Position numbers and translations under genes: made by a program
In this document: piece by piece, positions 27,171 through 35,060 of the stretch
Numbering within the stretch: position 1 is the first letter of the stretch
How the letters are laid out: each line of letters starts with the position of its first letter
Assembly (NCBI GenBank): GCA_026003895.1
Contig: BPIC01000001.1
Coordinates: 310,001 to 374,000 of the forward strand
Source of the DNA: Dehalococcoidia bacterium
GTDB lineage: Bacteria; Chloroflexota; Dehalococcoidia; SpSt-223
Reading direction: 5' to 3'
DNA length: 64,000 bases
Notes under the pieces: model-generated
Told to the model about the DNA's origin: nothing
Seen by the model: the letters and a program-made list of their open reading frames with translations, nothing else
The model's database searches: none

Positions 27171-27593
27171 TTAGACCTTGCTGGTGATGTCGCGCATGCG
27201 CTGCTCACGCTCGCGCAGTTCGGGGGTCAACGCTTCGCCGAAGTCCTCGTCCTCGAGGATCGGACGAATTTCGAGCTCGCCCTCGATGCCGGTGGGGTTC
27301 GGGCAGCGCTTTGCCCAGGCGATGGCTTCGTCCATCGAGCGCACTTGCCAAATCCAAAAGCCCGCAATCAACTCTTTCGTCTCAGTGAATGGCCCATCAA
27401 TAACCGTGCGCTCGTCGCCCTTGAAGCGGACGCGGACGCCCTTGGAGCTGGGGTGCAACCCATCACCGGCCAGCATGACGCCGGCTTTGACCAGTTCCTC
27501 GTTGAACTCGGTCATCTCGGTGATCTGCTGCTCGGTCGGCAGGACGCCGGCCTCGGTCTCCGGGGACGCCTTGACGATGACCATGACGCGCAT
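27171..27593 (-). CDS. DGPF/YciI-family protein
   Basis: A 140-residue protein of the YCII-related family. The family-naming motif VIDGPFTETKELIAGFWI is at about residues 65-82. The N-terminal strand MRVMVIVKA and a C-terminal acidic helix complete the dimeric ferredoxin-like fold. The start is ATG 27593, because AAGGAGAA precedes it; the TTG one codon earlier is unlikely. Genes of this family accompany ECF42 sigma factors, and here the sigma-factor gene lies downstream on the same strand, though separated by 600 bp. Confidence 0.88.
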   Translation of the reverse strand: MRVMVIVKASPETEAGVLPTEQQITEMTEFNEELVKAGVMLAGDGLHPSSKGVRVRFKGDERTVIDGPFTETKELIAGFWIWQVRSMDEAIAWAKRCPNPTGIEGELEIRPILEDEDFGEALTPELREREQRMRDITSKV

Positions 27594-27725
27594 CAACTTC
27601 TCCTTGTGGAGCCGTTTGTCCGGCTCTCCATCAATGCGTCGAACGGGACACGCCCGAATCGACAGGAAATGGGGTGATGAGTTTGCGAGATGGATCGCCG
27701 AGGCGAACGACGGACACGCCAGCAG

Positions 27726-28103
27726 CTAGCGCTGGTGGAGCTGGATCAGGTTCCCGCAGCCATCCTCGATCAGAGCGACGAGGCCGGCCTCGGTGGCGGT
27801 CGGCGGCTGGCGAAAACGCACCCCGCGGGTCGTGAGCCGTGAGTATTCGGCGACAAGGTCGTCCACCCCGAAGACGATCGGCGGCAGCCCAGCCGCGTAG
27901 AGCGCCTGTTGATACTGTTTGGCGATCGGGTTGTCGCTCGGCTCGAGCAGAAGCATCGTCCCGTCGGGGTCCTCTGGCGAGACAACGATGGCAAGGTTGG
28001 CCTCTGGGACGCGTAGCGTTTCGACGAAGCCGAGCACCTCGGTATAGAAAGCGAATGCCTTGGCGACATCGTGGACGAAGACACTCGTCAGCGCGATTCT
28101 CAC
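27726..28103 (-). CDS. VOC/glyoxalase-family protein
   Basis: A 125-residue single-domain protein (two beta-alpha-beta-beta-beta modules). It has ALTSVFVHDVAKAFAFYTEVLG, LAIVVSPEDPDGTMLLLEP, a middle QALYAAGLPPIVFGVDD and a terminal EDGCGNLIQLHQR. The start is GTG at 28103, with GGAGGA four bases upstream; a TTG at 28145 has no SD. It follows the MoaD-like gene on the same strand by 48 bp and is probably the third gene of the BNR/MoaD operon. The substrate is unknown (glyoxalase, resistance or dioxygenase roles are all possible). Confidence 0.82.
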   Translation of the reverse strand: MRIALTSVFVHDVAKAFAFYTEVLGFVETLRVPEANLAIVVSPEDPDGTMLLLEPSDNPIAKQYQQALYAAGLPPIVFGVDDLVAEYSRLTTRGVRFRQPPTATEAGLVALIEDGCGNLIQLHQR

Positions 28104-28151
28104 GAACTCCTCCGAACGGGCGCCTGAACTGGTTGCCGGCGACAAGCCGTT

Positions 28152-28448
28152 TTAGCCACCAGCCATCGCGCCGACCACCAACAGGGGCTCCTCGCCGGCG
28201 GCGACGGCCGCCGGGAGCGCCAGCTCCGGTGGTTCATGCGAGAGATCTTCTTCGCAGGCGAAGAATCGAATGAATGCGCGGCGCTGGCGGGTAATCTGGT
28301 CGCGGATCGTCCCGCGCAGGACCGGATACCGCGCCTCGAGCGCATCGAGCACGGCGGCGAGCGTGACCGGACCGTCGACGTCGAGCAGCACCTCGCCGTC
28401 GACGTGCGCCAGTGTCCGCAGGTGCGCCGGCAGGACGACACGGATCAT
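28152..28448 (-). CDS. MoaD/ThiS-type ubiquitin-fold sulfur carrier
   Basis: A 98-residue protein with strands [14 protein letters not shown] and [22 protein letters not shown]-terminal di-glycine tail (VVGAMAGG) is the adenylation and thiocarboxylation site in MoaD/ThiS proteins. An insertion of about 15 residues with [10 protein letters not shown] makes it longer than the usual 80-90. Its ATG overlaps the stop of the BNR-propeller gene (ATGA). The genomic partner is not a molybdopterin or thiamine gene, so it probably serves another sulfur transfer pathway (inference). Confidence 0.82.
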   Translation of the reverse strand: MIRVVLPAHLRTLAHVDGEVLLDVDGPVTLAAVLDALEARYPVLRGTIRDQITRQRRAFIRFFACEEDLSHEPPELALPAAVAAGEEPLLVVGAMAGG

Positions 28449-29560
28449 CGCAGCGTCTGTACTTCGACCGAGAGCACCGGCGGCAGGTCACGGACAATCG
28501 CTTGCCATGTGTCACCGCCATCGGCCGAAGCGTAGACCTGCCCGCCCGTCGTGCCGAAGTAGACGCCGCAGGAATCGAGGGAGTCGACCGCCATCGCGTC
28601 GCGCAAGACATTGACGTAACAATCGCGCTGTGGCAGGCCGTTGGTCAGGGCCTCCCACTCGTGGCCGCCAGTGCGGCTGCGATAGACCCGTAATTGGCCA
28701 TCGAGCGGGAAATGCTCCGAGTCGCTCTTGATCGGCACGACGTAGATCGTCTCCGGCTCGTGGGCGTGGACATCGATGACGAAGCCGAAATCGGTCGGCA
28801 GGTTGCCGCTCACTTCATACCAGTGGTCGCCGCCATCGTCGCTGCGCATGACATCCCAATGCTTTTGCATGTAGAGGACATCCGGGCGCGCCGGGTGCAT
28901 CGCGATGTGATGGACGCAGTGACCAACCTCGGCATCGGTGTCCGGGATCTCGCGCGAGCGCAAACCGCGATTGATGGGGCGCCAGTGTACCCCGCCGTCT
29001 TCGGTGCGAAACGCGCCGGCAGCCGAGATGGCGATCGTTAGCCGATTTCGGTCGGTCGGGTGCTGAATGATGGTGTGAAGACAAAGGCCCCCGGCGCCCG
29101 GCTGCCAGTGCGGTCCTGAGCCGTGACCGCGCAGCCCCGACAGCTCGTGCCACGAGAGGCCGCCATCGGTCGAGCGGAAGATCGCGGCATCCTCGACGCC
29201 GGCATACACGGTGTTGGGATCGGTCAGGCTCGGCTCGAGATGCCAGACGCGCGCGAACTCCCACGGGTGCGGCGACCCATCGTACCACTGATGGGTGCCC
29301 GGCACGCCATCGTAGACAAACTGGTTACCGACCGGCGTCCATGTCTGCCCGCCATCGTCAGATCGCTGAATCAGTTGACCGAACCAGCCGCTGCTTTGCG
29401 AGGCATAGATCCGGTTCGGATCGGCGGGCGACCCTTTGAGGTGGTAGATTTCCCAGCCGGCAAAATAGGGCCCGCCCACCTCCCAATGTTCGCGCCGCTC
29501 ATCTGACTGGAGAATGAACGCGCCTTTGCGCGTCCCGACGAGGACCCGTACTCCCGCCAT
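28445..29560 (-). CDS. BNR/Asp-box repeat beta-propeller protein
   Basis: A 371-residue protein made of repeated Asp-boxes ([69 protein letters not shown]), one per blade, as in sialidase, sortilin and YVTN-type propellers. No signal peptide is visible (start [17 protein letters not shown]), so it is probably cytoplasmic. The start is ATG 29560, with AAAGGAGTG upstream. It is the first gene of an operon with a MoaD-like carrier that it overlaps by ATGA. No catalytic residues of sialidases are evident. Confidence 0.85.
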   Translation of the reverse strand: MAGVRVLVGTRKGAFILQSDERREHWEVGGPYFAGWEIYHLKGSPADPNRIYASQSSGWFGQLIQRSDDGGQTWTPVGNQFVYDGVPGTHQWYDGSPHPWEFARVWHLEPSLTDPNTVYAGVEDAAIFRSTDGGLSWHELSGLRGHGSGPHWQPGAGGLCLHTIIQHPTDRNRLTIAISAAGAFRTEDGGVHWRPINRGLRSREIPDTDAEVGHCVHHIAMHPARPDVLYMQKHWDVMRSDDGGDHWYEVSGNLPTDFGFVIDVHAHEPETIYVVPIKSDSEHFPLDGQLRVYRSRTGGHEWEALTNGLPQRDCYVNVLRDAMAVDSLDSCGVYFGTTGGQVYASADGGDTWQAIVRDLPPVLSVEVQTLR

Positions 29561-29782
29561 CTGGCACTCCTTTCCTAACAGGCCTGTTCGGCCCGGCGCC
29601 CGCCGACTCGGGCCGACATGGGCTCGGGCGCGGCAACCCTCGTGAGGGTTGCCGTGCTGGAGCATCTCGCCTCGCGATCCGAACGAACGAGCGGAACACG
29701 TTCCAGCCTAGCGACCGCTTCGCGCGGCCGCTAGGGCTTGTTGGACAAAAGTTCGAATTCCCAGGCGATGTGGCACAGCGAT

Positions 29783-30760
29783 TCAGCGTATCGTTCCGAG
29801 CAGCGCGTCCAGCCGTTCGTAGGAATCCCGGATGCCGTGTTCCATCCCACCGTTCGCCAGCAGAGCGTCGCGCGCCTCGCGCGAGGGATACACCGATCGC
29901 GCGGTGAGATAGGTCAGGCCGTTTCGTTCCTCGAGAGTCATCGTCTCGATCGAGACGACGCCCGGCATCGCTTCGTATTCGAAGGTCTGGACGATCCGTA
30001 CCGGCGAAACGATCTCACGGAACTCGCCGCGAAAGGCGTACTCGGCGCCATCGGTGTCGCGCTGGACGTAGCGATAGTGACCACCCGGCCGAAAGTCCAT
30101 CTCGCAGAAGGCCAGGGTGAGCTGACGCGGACCAAGCCAGTGCGCGAGGTGCTCGCACCGGGTATGGACCTCGAAGACGAGGGTGCGGGGCGCCGCAAAG
30201 GCGCGCTGAATCTCGATCTCGGTATCGGATGGCAAGGTGAAGCGCAAGGTGTCGCGTGGGTCGATCCTGTTGGAGCGGTGGTCCATCGCCTCACGCAACG
30301 CGGCAAGTCGCTCCGCCAGCCGATCGAGGGTCTGATTGCCGAGCTCAATCGCGCCGAAAGCGAGTGTGGCATCGCGCTGCTCGACTGTCGGGAACACGGT
30401 TCGCATCGTCAGGTCGGTCGCGCCGGCGCGATCGGTGAAAGTGACGATGACGAGGAATGCTGTCGGATCGTCATCGATGTCGTAGCCGTGGCGGTAGACG
30501 ATCCGCTCAGGCGGCGTGAGCTCGAGATAGTCGATACGGTTGTCGTAGTCGGTGCCGTCTGGACCGTGGAGGATGAACCGGGCACGTCCGCCGGGGCGGA
30601 CGTCCATCTCGTGCATGGTGAGCGTGAAGCCGCGCGGCCCCCACCAGTGGGGAAGATGCGCCGGGTCGGTCCACGCGTGCCAGACGAGCGTGCGCGGCGC
30701 GTCGAGCGTTCGGCTGAGGATGACCTCGCGGTCGGCAGTGGCGGAGTTGGTGGCGTGCAT
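29783..30760 (-). CDS. Tandem SRPBCC (AHSA1-type) ligand-binding protein
   Basis: 325 residues made of two START-like domains. Both have the AHSA1 opening: LDAPRTLVWHAWTDPAHLPHWWGP at about 16-40 and FAAPRTLVFEVHTRCEHLAHWLGP at about 187-210. Both also have an MxxRPGGxxR(F/Y) strand. The two-domain form looks like a fusion of what are usually separate genes downstream of ArsR regulators. The start is ATG 30760, with AAAGGAG upstream; the frame is open up to ATG 30853. It belongs to the ArsR operon, with a decayed SRPBCC gene in between. Confidence 0.88.
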   Translation of the reverse strand: MHATNSATADREVILSRTLDAPRTLVWHAWTDPAHLPHWWGPRGFTLTMHEMDVRPGGRARFILHGPDGTDYDNRIDYLELTPPERIVYRHGYDIDDDPTAFLVIVTFTDRAGATDLTMRTVFPTVEQRDATLAFGAIELGNQTLDRLAERLAALREAMDHRSNRIDPRDTLRFTLPSDTEIEIQRAFAAPRTLVFEVHTRCEHLAHWLGPRQLTLAFCEMDFRPGGHYRYVQRDTDGAEYAFRGEFREIVSPVRIVQTFEYEAMPGVVSIETMTLEERNGLTYLTARSVYPSREARDALLANGGMEHGIRDSYERLDALLGTIR

Positions 30761-30815
30761 CGAGTGCTCCTTTCGTCGCTGGGCTGAGACGGGGCGCAAC
30801 GCCTCGAGAAGTTCC

Positions 30816-31242
30816 TCAAGGCGGTTGTTGGTGTCGGGCTTCCCTCCTTCCATACCCGGATTGCAGATGCCGGTCGCGATGCTCGGGCGATTGGGAGCGC
30901 AGATGGGAGCGGCGGGTTATCGTGCCGCCGCGCTCATCCGGCGTGACGAGATATCCAGCGTCTGGCATGGCTTCAAGCTCCTCGGTCGAGACGAGACGCA
31001 GCGGCGGAAGCTCGCGGTGCCAGCCCGAGAGGGCGAAGCGGTTGCCGTGGGCATCGAGCAGGACAGAGCGCCAGCGGGCGCCCAGCGGCAGATCGATGTC
31101 GCAGATGGAGTTGGTGACGTCGGGCTGTCCCCGCCAGCGAGCGAGCCGGGCCTAGCCGGTCGTGCCGCCCCAAACGAGGGGGGCACCTCGATGCTTCGGA
31201 CGAGGACGACGTCGAGGACTCATTCGCTGTCCGATGGGTCAT
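30816..31242 (-). pseudogene. Decayed SRPBCC (AHSA1-type) gene between ArsR and the tandem SRPBCC gene
   Basis: The fragments read in order but in different frames. VLDVVLVRSIEVPP continues from the ArsR stop. After a run of six C the frame changes to LVWGGTTG, then an in-frame TAG, then ARLARWRGQPDVTNSICDID and LLDAHGNRFALSGWHREL, EELEAMPDAGYLVTPDERGG, to a stop at 30816. Order, content (W-G/T-x-P-x-x-L-x-R-W pattern of AHSA1 proteins) and size (about 142 codons) match one SRPBCC domain. At least one frameshift and one nonsense codon disrupt it. The intended start could be the ATG at 31242, overlapping the arsR 3' end. Confidence 0.65.
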
Positions 31243-31576
31243 GCTGCTGCTCCTTTCCCTGGAGTTCGCGAAGATAGGCATCCAAGCGGTCGAAGCGCTC
31301 TTCCCAGTGACGGCGATAAGCGCCGAGCCAGTCGGAGGCTTCTTTGAGTGGAGCAGCCTGCAGCCGAGCGGGCCGCCACTGTGCGTCGCGGCCGCGGGCG
31401 ATCAGCCCGGCGCGTTCAAGCACCTTCAGGTGCTTGGTGATCGCCGGGAGTGTCATCGCAAACGGCTTGGCAAGCTCGGTAACGGTCGCCTCGCCTTGCG
31501 AGAGCCGCGCGAGGATCGCCCGCCGGGTCGGATCGGCGAGCGCCGCAAAGACGATGCTCAACCGATCGTCGGTCAC
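31220..31576 (-). CDS. ArsR-family winged-helix repressor
   Basis: A 118-residue regulator with ALADPTRRAILARLSQGEATVTELAKPF and a recognition helix MTLPAITKHLKVLERAGLIARGRDAQWR, as in the ArsR subgroup that controls SRPBCC genes. No Cys metal-binding site (CxC) is present, so it is not a metal sensor of the classical type. The start is GTG at 31576. A near-consensus promoter and a 10-bp palindrome lie directly upstream, pointing to autoregulation. It heads the operon that includes the decayed and the intact SRPBCC genes. Confidence 0.9.
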   Translation of the reverse strand: MTDDRLSIVFAALADPTRRAILARLSQGEATVTELAKPFAMTLPAITKHLKVLERAGLIARGRDAQWRPARLQAAPLKEASDWLGAYRRHWEERFDRLDAYLRELQGKEQQHDPSDSE

Positions 31577-31592
31577 CGTGCTTTACCTGCTG

Positions 31593-31602
31593 GTTAATTA
31601 AC
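31593..31602. promoter_or_regulatory. Palindrome GTTAATTAAC, candidate ArsR operator
   Basis: This perfect 10-bp palindrome, A+T-rich in a G+C-rich genome, lies between the predicted transcription start (about 31604) and the GTG start of the arsR gene, where a bound repressor would block transcription. Confidence 0.5.
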
Positions 31603-31610
31603 GCATCGGT

Positions 31611-31639
31611 AAAATACACCGCCGGTCGCTGACTGTCAA
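31611..31639 (-). promoter_or_regulatory. Sigma-70 promoter of the arsR operon
   Basis: On the minus strand TTGACA (31634-31639) and TATTTT (31611-31616) are separated by exactly 17 bp, the best housekeeping promoter match in the window. Confidence 0.7.
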
Positions 31640-31655
31640 GGGGGTAGGCCGAGAT

Positions 31656-33251
31656 TCAGACGTGCTGGCGAGCGGGCGCGGGCTGCGGCGCGGGCTCGGG
31701 GCGGCGGCGCAGCGGCGCTTCCTTGAGAAAGAGCGTGATGAGGAGGCCAGCGAGCAGCAGTGCGGCGACACCGAGAAAGAGATCGGCGATGGCGCTCGCT
31801 AAGCTGCTACGGACGGCGAAGAGCAGTTGATCGAGGAGCGCCTCGCCCGCTGGACCGAGCGCCGCGACGTGCTGGCGCAGCCGCTCGGCGGTTGCCGGGG
31901 ACAGCAGCGCCTGAGGGCTGGCGGCTTGCGTGAGCTGGCCTGGGGGAAGCACGCCCGCGAGGTCTGGCGGAATGGCGGCGGTGAGCCGGTCCGTGAGCCG
32001 AGCAAGGAGAAGCGACCCGAGGACGGCAACGCCGACGGTGCCGCCGAGTGAGCGGAAGAATTGGAGGCCGGCGGTCGCCTGGCCAAGCATGGAGGCCGGA
32101 AAGGCGTTTTGCACCGCGATCATGAAGATGGCGTTCAGGCCACCCATCCCGAGCCCGACGATCATCATGTTGCGGGCGACGATGCGTTCGTCGACTGCCG
32201 CCCTCAGTGTGGAGAGCAGCAGCATGCCGGCCGCTGCGATGACGAAACCAGCGAGGGCCATCAGCTTGTAGCGCCCTGTGCGGGCCATGATCTGGCCGCC
32301 GACCGTGCTGCTCACCACGAAGCCCGCCATCATTGGCGCCAGCACGAGCCCTGATCCGGTTGCCGTGGCGCCGAGCACGGCTTGGACAAACAGCGGCAGG
32401 TAGACCATGGTCGCGTACATGCCGACGGTCACCGCCGAGGTAGCGGCGATGGCGATCAGAAAGGTGCGGCTGCGGAAGAGGGCGAGGCTGATCATCGGCT
32501 CGGCGGCGCGGGCTTCCACGCGGACAAAGGCAACGAGCAGCACCGCGGAGAGCGCCAGCAGCCCGACGATCTCCAGAGAAAGCCAGCGAAAGGCGCTCCC
32601 AACGAGCGAACAGGCGATGAGCAGTGGGCTGGCCGCACCGACGAGCAACGCTGCACCGAGATAGTCGATCTGGTGGCGGCGCGTGGCTTGGTGGCGCGGT
32701 AGGGCAGCGGCGACAATGACGAAGGCAACCAGCCCAACTGGCATCGTCAAGTAGAAGATCGCGCGCCAACCGAAGCTGTCGGTCAGCCAGCCGCCGACGA
32801 GCGGACCTCCAATCGTCGAGAGGCCGAAGAAGGAGACGATGATCCCCTGCCACTTCCCGCGCTCGGCGGGAGAGAAGAGGTCGCCGATGACGGCTTGGGC
32901 GATTGGCAGCAGTCCGCCGCCGCCGATCCCCTGAATGAAGCGGAAGATGACGAGCTGTGGCATGTCTTGGGCGAGACCGGAGAGCGCCGATCCGGCGAGG
33001 AAGATTGCCATCGCGATCAGGAACATCCGTCGCCGGCCATAGAGGTCGGAGAGCTTGCCGTACATTGGCACGGTGACGGTCGAAGCGAGCATGTAGGCGG
33101 TGAAGACCCAAGCGTAATAGGCGAGGCCGTTCAGCTCGGCAACGATGCGCGGCAGCGCGGCGCCGACGACGGTGTAGTCGAGGGCGGCAAGCATCATCCC
33201 GGCAATGACTCCCGTCAGGATAATTGCCGTCCGCCGCCGGCTGCTGGTCAC
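31656..33251 (-). CDS. DHA2-family (14-TMS) MFS drug exporter
   Basis: A 531-residue EmrB/QacA-type proton antiporter of the inner membrane. It has the DYTVVGAALPRI motif of DHA2 TM1, GKLSDLYGRRRMF (motif A), FRFIQGIGGGGLLP (motif B) and GPLVGGWLTDSFGWRAIF (motif C), with fourteen hydrophobic segments. A long loop between TM13 and TM14 (PPDLAGVLPPGQLTQ region) is typical. The start is GTG at 33251 with GAGGGTG upstream. It is followed by the arsR gene, which has its own promoter, so joint regulation is not required. Confidence 0.93.
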   Translation of the reverse strand: MTSSRRRTAIILTGVIAGMMLAALDYTVVGAALPRIVAELNGLAYYAWVFTAYMLASTVTVPMYGKLSDLYGRRRMFLIAMAIFLAGSALSGLAQDMPQLVIFRFIQGIGGGGLLPIAQAVIGDLFSPAERGKWQGIIVSFFGLSTIGGPLVGGWLTDSFGWRAIFYLTMPVGLVAFVIVAAALPRHQATRRHQIDYLGAALLVGAASPLLIACSLVGSAFRWLSLEIVGLLALSAVLLVAFVRVEARAAEPMISLALFRSRTFLIAIAATSAVTVGMYATMVYLPLFVQAVLGATATGSGLVLAPMMAGFVVSSTVGGQIMARTGRYKLMALAGFVIAAAGMLLLSTLRAAVDERIVARNMMIVGLGMGGLNAIFMIAVQNAFPASMLGQATAGLQFFRSLGGTVGVAVLGSLLLARLTDRLTAAIPPDLAGVLPPGQLTQAASPQALLSPATAERLRQHVAALGPAGEALLDQLLFAVRSSLASAIADLFLGVAALLLAGLLITLFLKEAPLRRRPEPAPQPAPARQHV

Positions 33252-33359
33252 GCGGCGAGCACCCTCGTCATCCGTCCCCCACGCGCCAGTGTAGGCAATG
33301 ACTGAGCAGCCTTCAATTGCTCAGTTGGCACCGCGATTCGGGCGAAGGGCATTCGGCTA

Positions 33360-33596
33360 TCAGGATAGCTCCCAAGTGCGGTCTCCCCGCGTCTTCTTCA
33401 GCGTTCCCTCCGCACGGAGAGCAGTCGCCGCCCAACGAAGCTGGTACTGCCAGTCGTAAAAGAGATTGCCCGACCGCCGAAGGTCCGCTTCATGACGCTC
33501 CCAAATCACCCGACTCACCTCGATCGGAGTCCCCCGTCCGCCAAGCGCCTGCAGGGCCTCGATAATCCAGTTGCGCAAGTCCAATCGCGTTGCCAT
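33360..33596 (-). CDS. Small winged-helix protein, Mrr-N-like
   Basis: A 78-residue protein with LRNWIIEALQALGGRGTPIE, VSRVIWERHEADLRRSGNLF and WQYQLRWAATALRAEGTLKK, which resembles the N-terminal winged-helix domain of Mrr-type restriction proteins and a family of free-standing small homologues. No nuclease domain follows. It starts at ATG 33596 with GGAGGGAGC upstream. It may be a DNA-binding regulator; the target is unknown. Confidence 0.7.
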   Translation of the reverse strand: MATRLDLRNWIIEALQALGGRGTPIEVSRVIWERHEADLRRSGNLFYDWQYQLRWAATALRAEGTLKKTRGDRTWELS

Positions 33597-33730
33597 GCTC
33601 CCTCCACGACCGCACGCGAGGTGAGCGTGCAGCGGCGTGGACGAGACGTCAACTAAAGACGAGGCAGAAGCGCGTGTACCACTGGGACGAGCCAGCTAGG
33701 GCAAAGGATCCTCCCCTTGGAAACGCTGCG

Positions 33731-33899
33731 CTACAATCGCCGCTCGGCGCGGGGGTAGACGATGCGCGAGATTACGTGGTTCGCGGCGCTCGGTGCACTG
33801 CTTGTCTCGATCCTCGTTTCGTTTTCGTATCCCTCTATCGTGCTCAAGCTCGGCGAAGGGCCAAATGTTTCGCTGCTCTCGGCCTTTCTCGGCGCGGCT
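33731..33899 (+). repeat. Upstream copy of 169-bp direct repeat (OPT promoter and 5' coding end)
   Basis: Identical to 35061-35229 except for one base (33835 C versus 35165 A, which changes Tyr to Ser). It covers the TACAAT -10 box, the leader and the first 46 codons of the OPT transporter. The two copies lie 1330 bp apart and bracket the toxin-antitoxin cassette. Confidence 0.95.
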
Positions 33900-33953
33900 G
33901 TCACCTTGACAACCGAGTCACTCGTTCAATACAAGGGAATGAAAGGAGGATGA
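33762..33953 (+). CDS. Truncated OPT transporter N-terminus (63-codon frame)
   Basis: The first 46 codons are those of the OPT gene at 35092 (one Tyr-to-Ser change); the remaining codons (VTLTTESLVQYKG) come from the inserted sequence. It would encode a peptide with about one and a half membrane helices. It is not a functional transporter, but it has the original promoter and start. Its stop lies two bases before the antitoxin GTG, so it could act as a leader peptide that couples translation to the antitoxin. Confidence 0.6.
   Translation: MREITWFAALGALLVSILVSFSYPSIVLKLGEGPNVSLLSAFLGAAVTLTTESLVQYKGMKGG
33906..33935 (+). promoter_or_regulatory. Internal promoter of the toxin-antitoxin cassette
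   Basis: TTGACA (33906-33911) and TACAAG (33930-33935) with 18-bp spacing lie just past the repeat end and just upstream of the AGGAGG of the antitoxin gene. Confidence 0.6.
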
Positions 33954-33955
33954 CA

Positions 33956-34264
33956 GTGACTCGGCGCATGTCATCACGGGAGGCCCGCAGCAACTTTGGA
34001 GCGATGATCCGGTCGGTGCATTTGACCAACGAGCCGGTCATCGTTGAGCGAAACGGCAAGCCGTACGCTGTCGTGATGTCTTCCAGTCAGTACGAGCAGT
34101 GGAGACGGGACCGCGAGGCACGCCTGTGGAAGACCGTCGCCCATGTCCAGCAGCGCCATGCCGAGGAGGACCCGGAGGAGATCTACCGGGCCGTCACCGA
34201 GGTGGTCGAAGAGGTCCGCCAGGAGCGGTATGAGCGCGGCGAGGCTGCTAAGCGCGGTCGTTGA
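33956..34264 (+). CDS. Phd/YefM-type antitoxin
   Basis: A 102-residue protein. The N-terminal half (SSREARSNFGAMIRSVH, NEPVIVERNGKPYAVVMS) is the Phd/YefM DNA-binding and dimerisation domain, and the charged C-terminal tail (HAEEDPEEIYRAVTEVVEEV) is the flexible toxin-neutralising part. The start is GTG at 33956, six bases after AGGAGG; an ATG at 33950 touches the SD and is unlikely. The 3' end overlaps the PIN gene by 35 bp. Such antitoxins repress their own operon, so an operator near the 33906-33935 promoter is expected. Confidence 0.88.
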   Translation: MTRRMSSREARSNFGAMIRSVHLTNEPVIVERNGKPYAVVMSSSQYEQWRRDREARLWKTVAHVQQRHAEEDPEEIYRAVTEVVEEVRQERYERGEAAKRGR

Positions 34265-34688
34265 TACCAATATCTTCGTGAGCGCGGTCCTTTCCCCCCG
34301 CGGCACACCAGCGCGGATCCTCGCTGCGCTTCAGTCATCCTCGTTTCAGCTGATCTCCTCGCGCGACCAACAGCAGGAGCTCGCGGACGTGCTAGCCCGC
34401 GAAGCGCTCTTCGGGCGCTATCAGGTGAGCCGGGCAGAGCGCGACGACTTCATCGAGTTGTTTGGGTTGCGCGCTCGGCTCGTTGAACCCACCAAGAGGC
34501 TCCCAGTGTCAGTCCGCGACCCAAAAGATTCGATGCTGTTAGCTGCCGCGCTCGGCGGGAGGGCGGACTATCTGGTCAGCGGAGACAGCGACTTGCTCGA
34601 GCTTGCCGGAGACCCACGCCTCGGCCGGCTCTCAGTTCTGACCGCCGCCGCATTTGTTGCCGTGCTTGACGAAGCGCGGCGCTCGTGA
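34230..34688 (+). CDS. PIN-domain ribonuclease toxin (COG1569 type)
   Basis: A 152-residue PIN protein with the acidic active-site set: Asp12 (VVDTNIFVSAV), Glu50 (DQQQELADVL), Asp100 (RDPKDSMLLAAAL) and Asp119/121 (YLVSGDSDLLEL). It starts at ATG 34230 inside the end of the antitoxin gene, with AGGAG four bases upstream, the usual coupling in toxin-antitoxin operons. It is expected to cut RNA when unneutralised. The pair lies between the two OPT repeat copies and probably moved in together. Confidence 0.9.
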   Translation: MSAARLLSAVVDTNIFVSAVLSPRGTPARILAALQSSSFQLISSRDQQQELADVLAREALFGRYQVSRAERDDFIELFGLRARLVEPTKRLPVSVRDPKDSMLLAAALGGRADYLVSGDSDLLELAGDPRLGRLSVLTAAAFVAVLDEARRS

Positions 34689-35060
34689 CTGGTTGCCAGC
34701 GGAGAGGGCCGAGCGCATCTCGCCTGCCGCACTGCTCGTCCGGTAGCTGACCTTCAAAGCCAAGCGTGGCTCGCCTCCGCGATGTTTCGTCGCGATGTGA
34801 CGGCGAACGTTCCCCGTCCCGGCAGTCCGGCGCGAGCTGGCTCGCCTTTCCGATGCTTGGTCTCGCCGTGACGGCTCTCAGACAACCCGACAGCGCCAGC
34901 ACGGGACTTGCGAAGCGGCGCTCTGCACAAGCGCCGAGTGAGCACGACGATGAACAAGTTCGCTCCAGCACTGCGACAGCGCACGCGAAGCTCGACTGAC
35001 TTGTACGCATCGGTTACCTGATCGGGGGACTCTGCTCTTCCAGGGCACTGGCCGAGCGCA
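34689..35060. other. Non-coding tail of the toxin-antitoxin cassette (372 bp)
   Basis: No gene is supported. It contains an imperfect 38-bp direct repeat (34767-34804 and 34838-34875, about 79% identical, both opening TGGCTCGCCT and closing GTGACGGC) and an 11-bp word GGCCGAGCGCA present both at 34707-34717 and at 35050-35060, immediately before the second OPT repeat. These may mark the edges of the inserted segment. Confidence 0.5.

Noticed and set aside
29740-29770. AAAGTTCGAATTCCC as a tRNA end or att site
   Set aside because: The flanking bases do not pair and no integrase is present.
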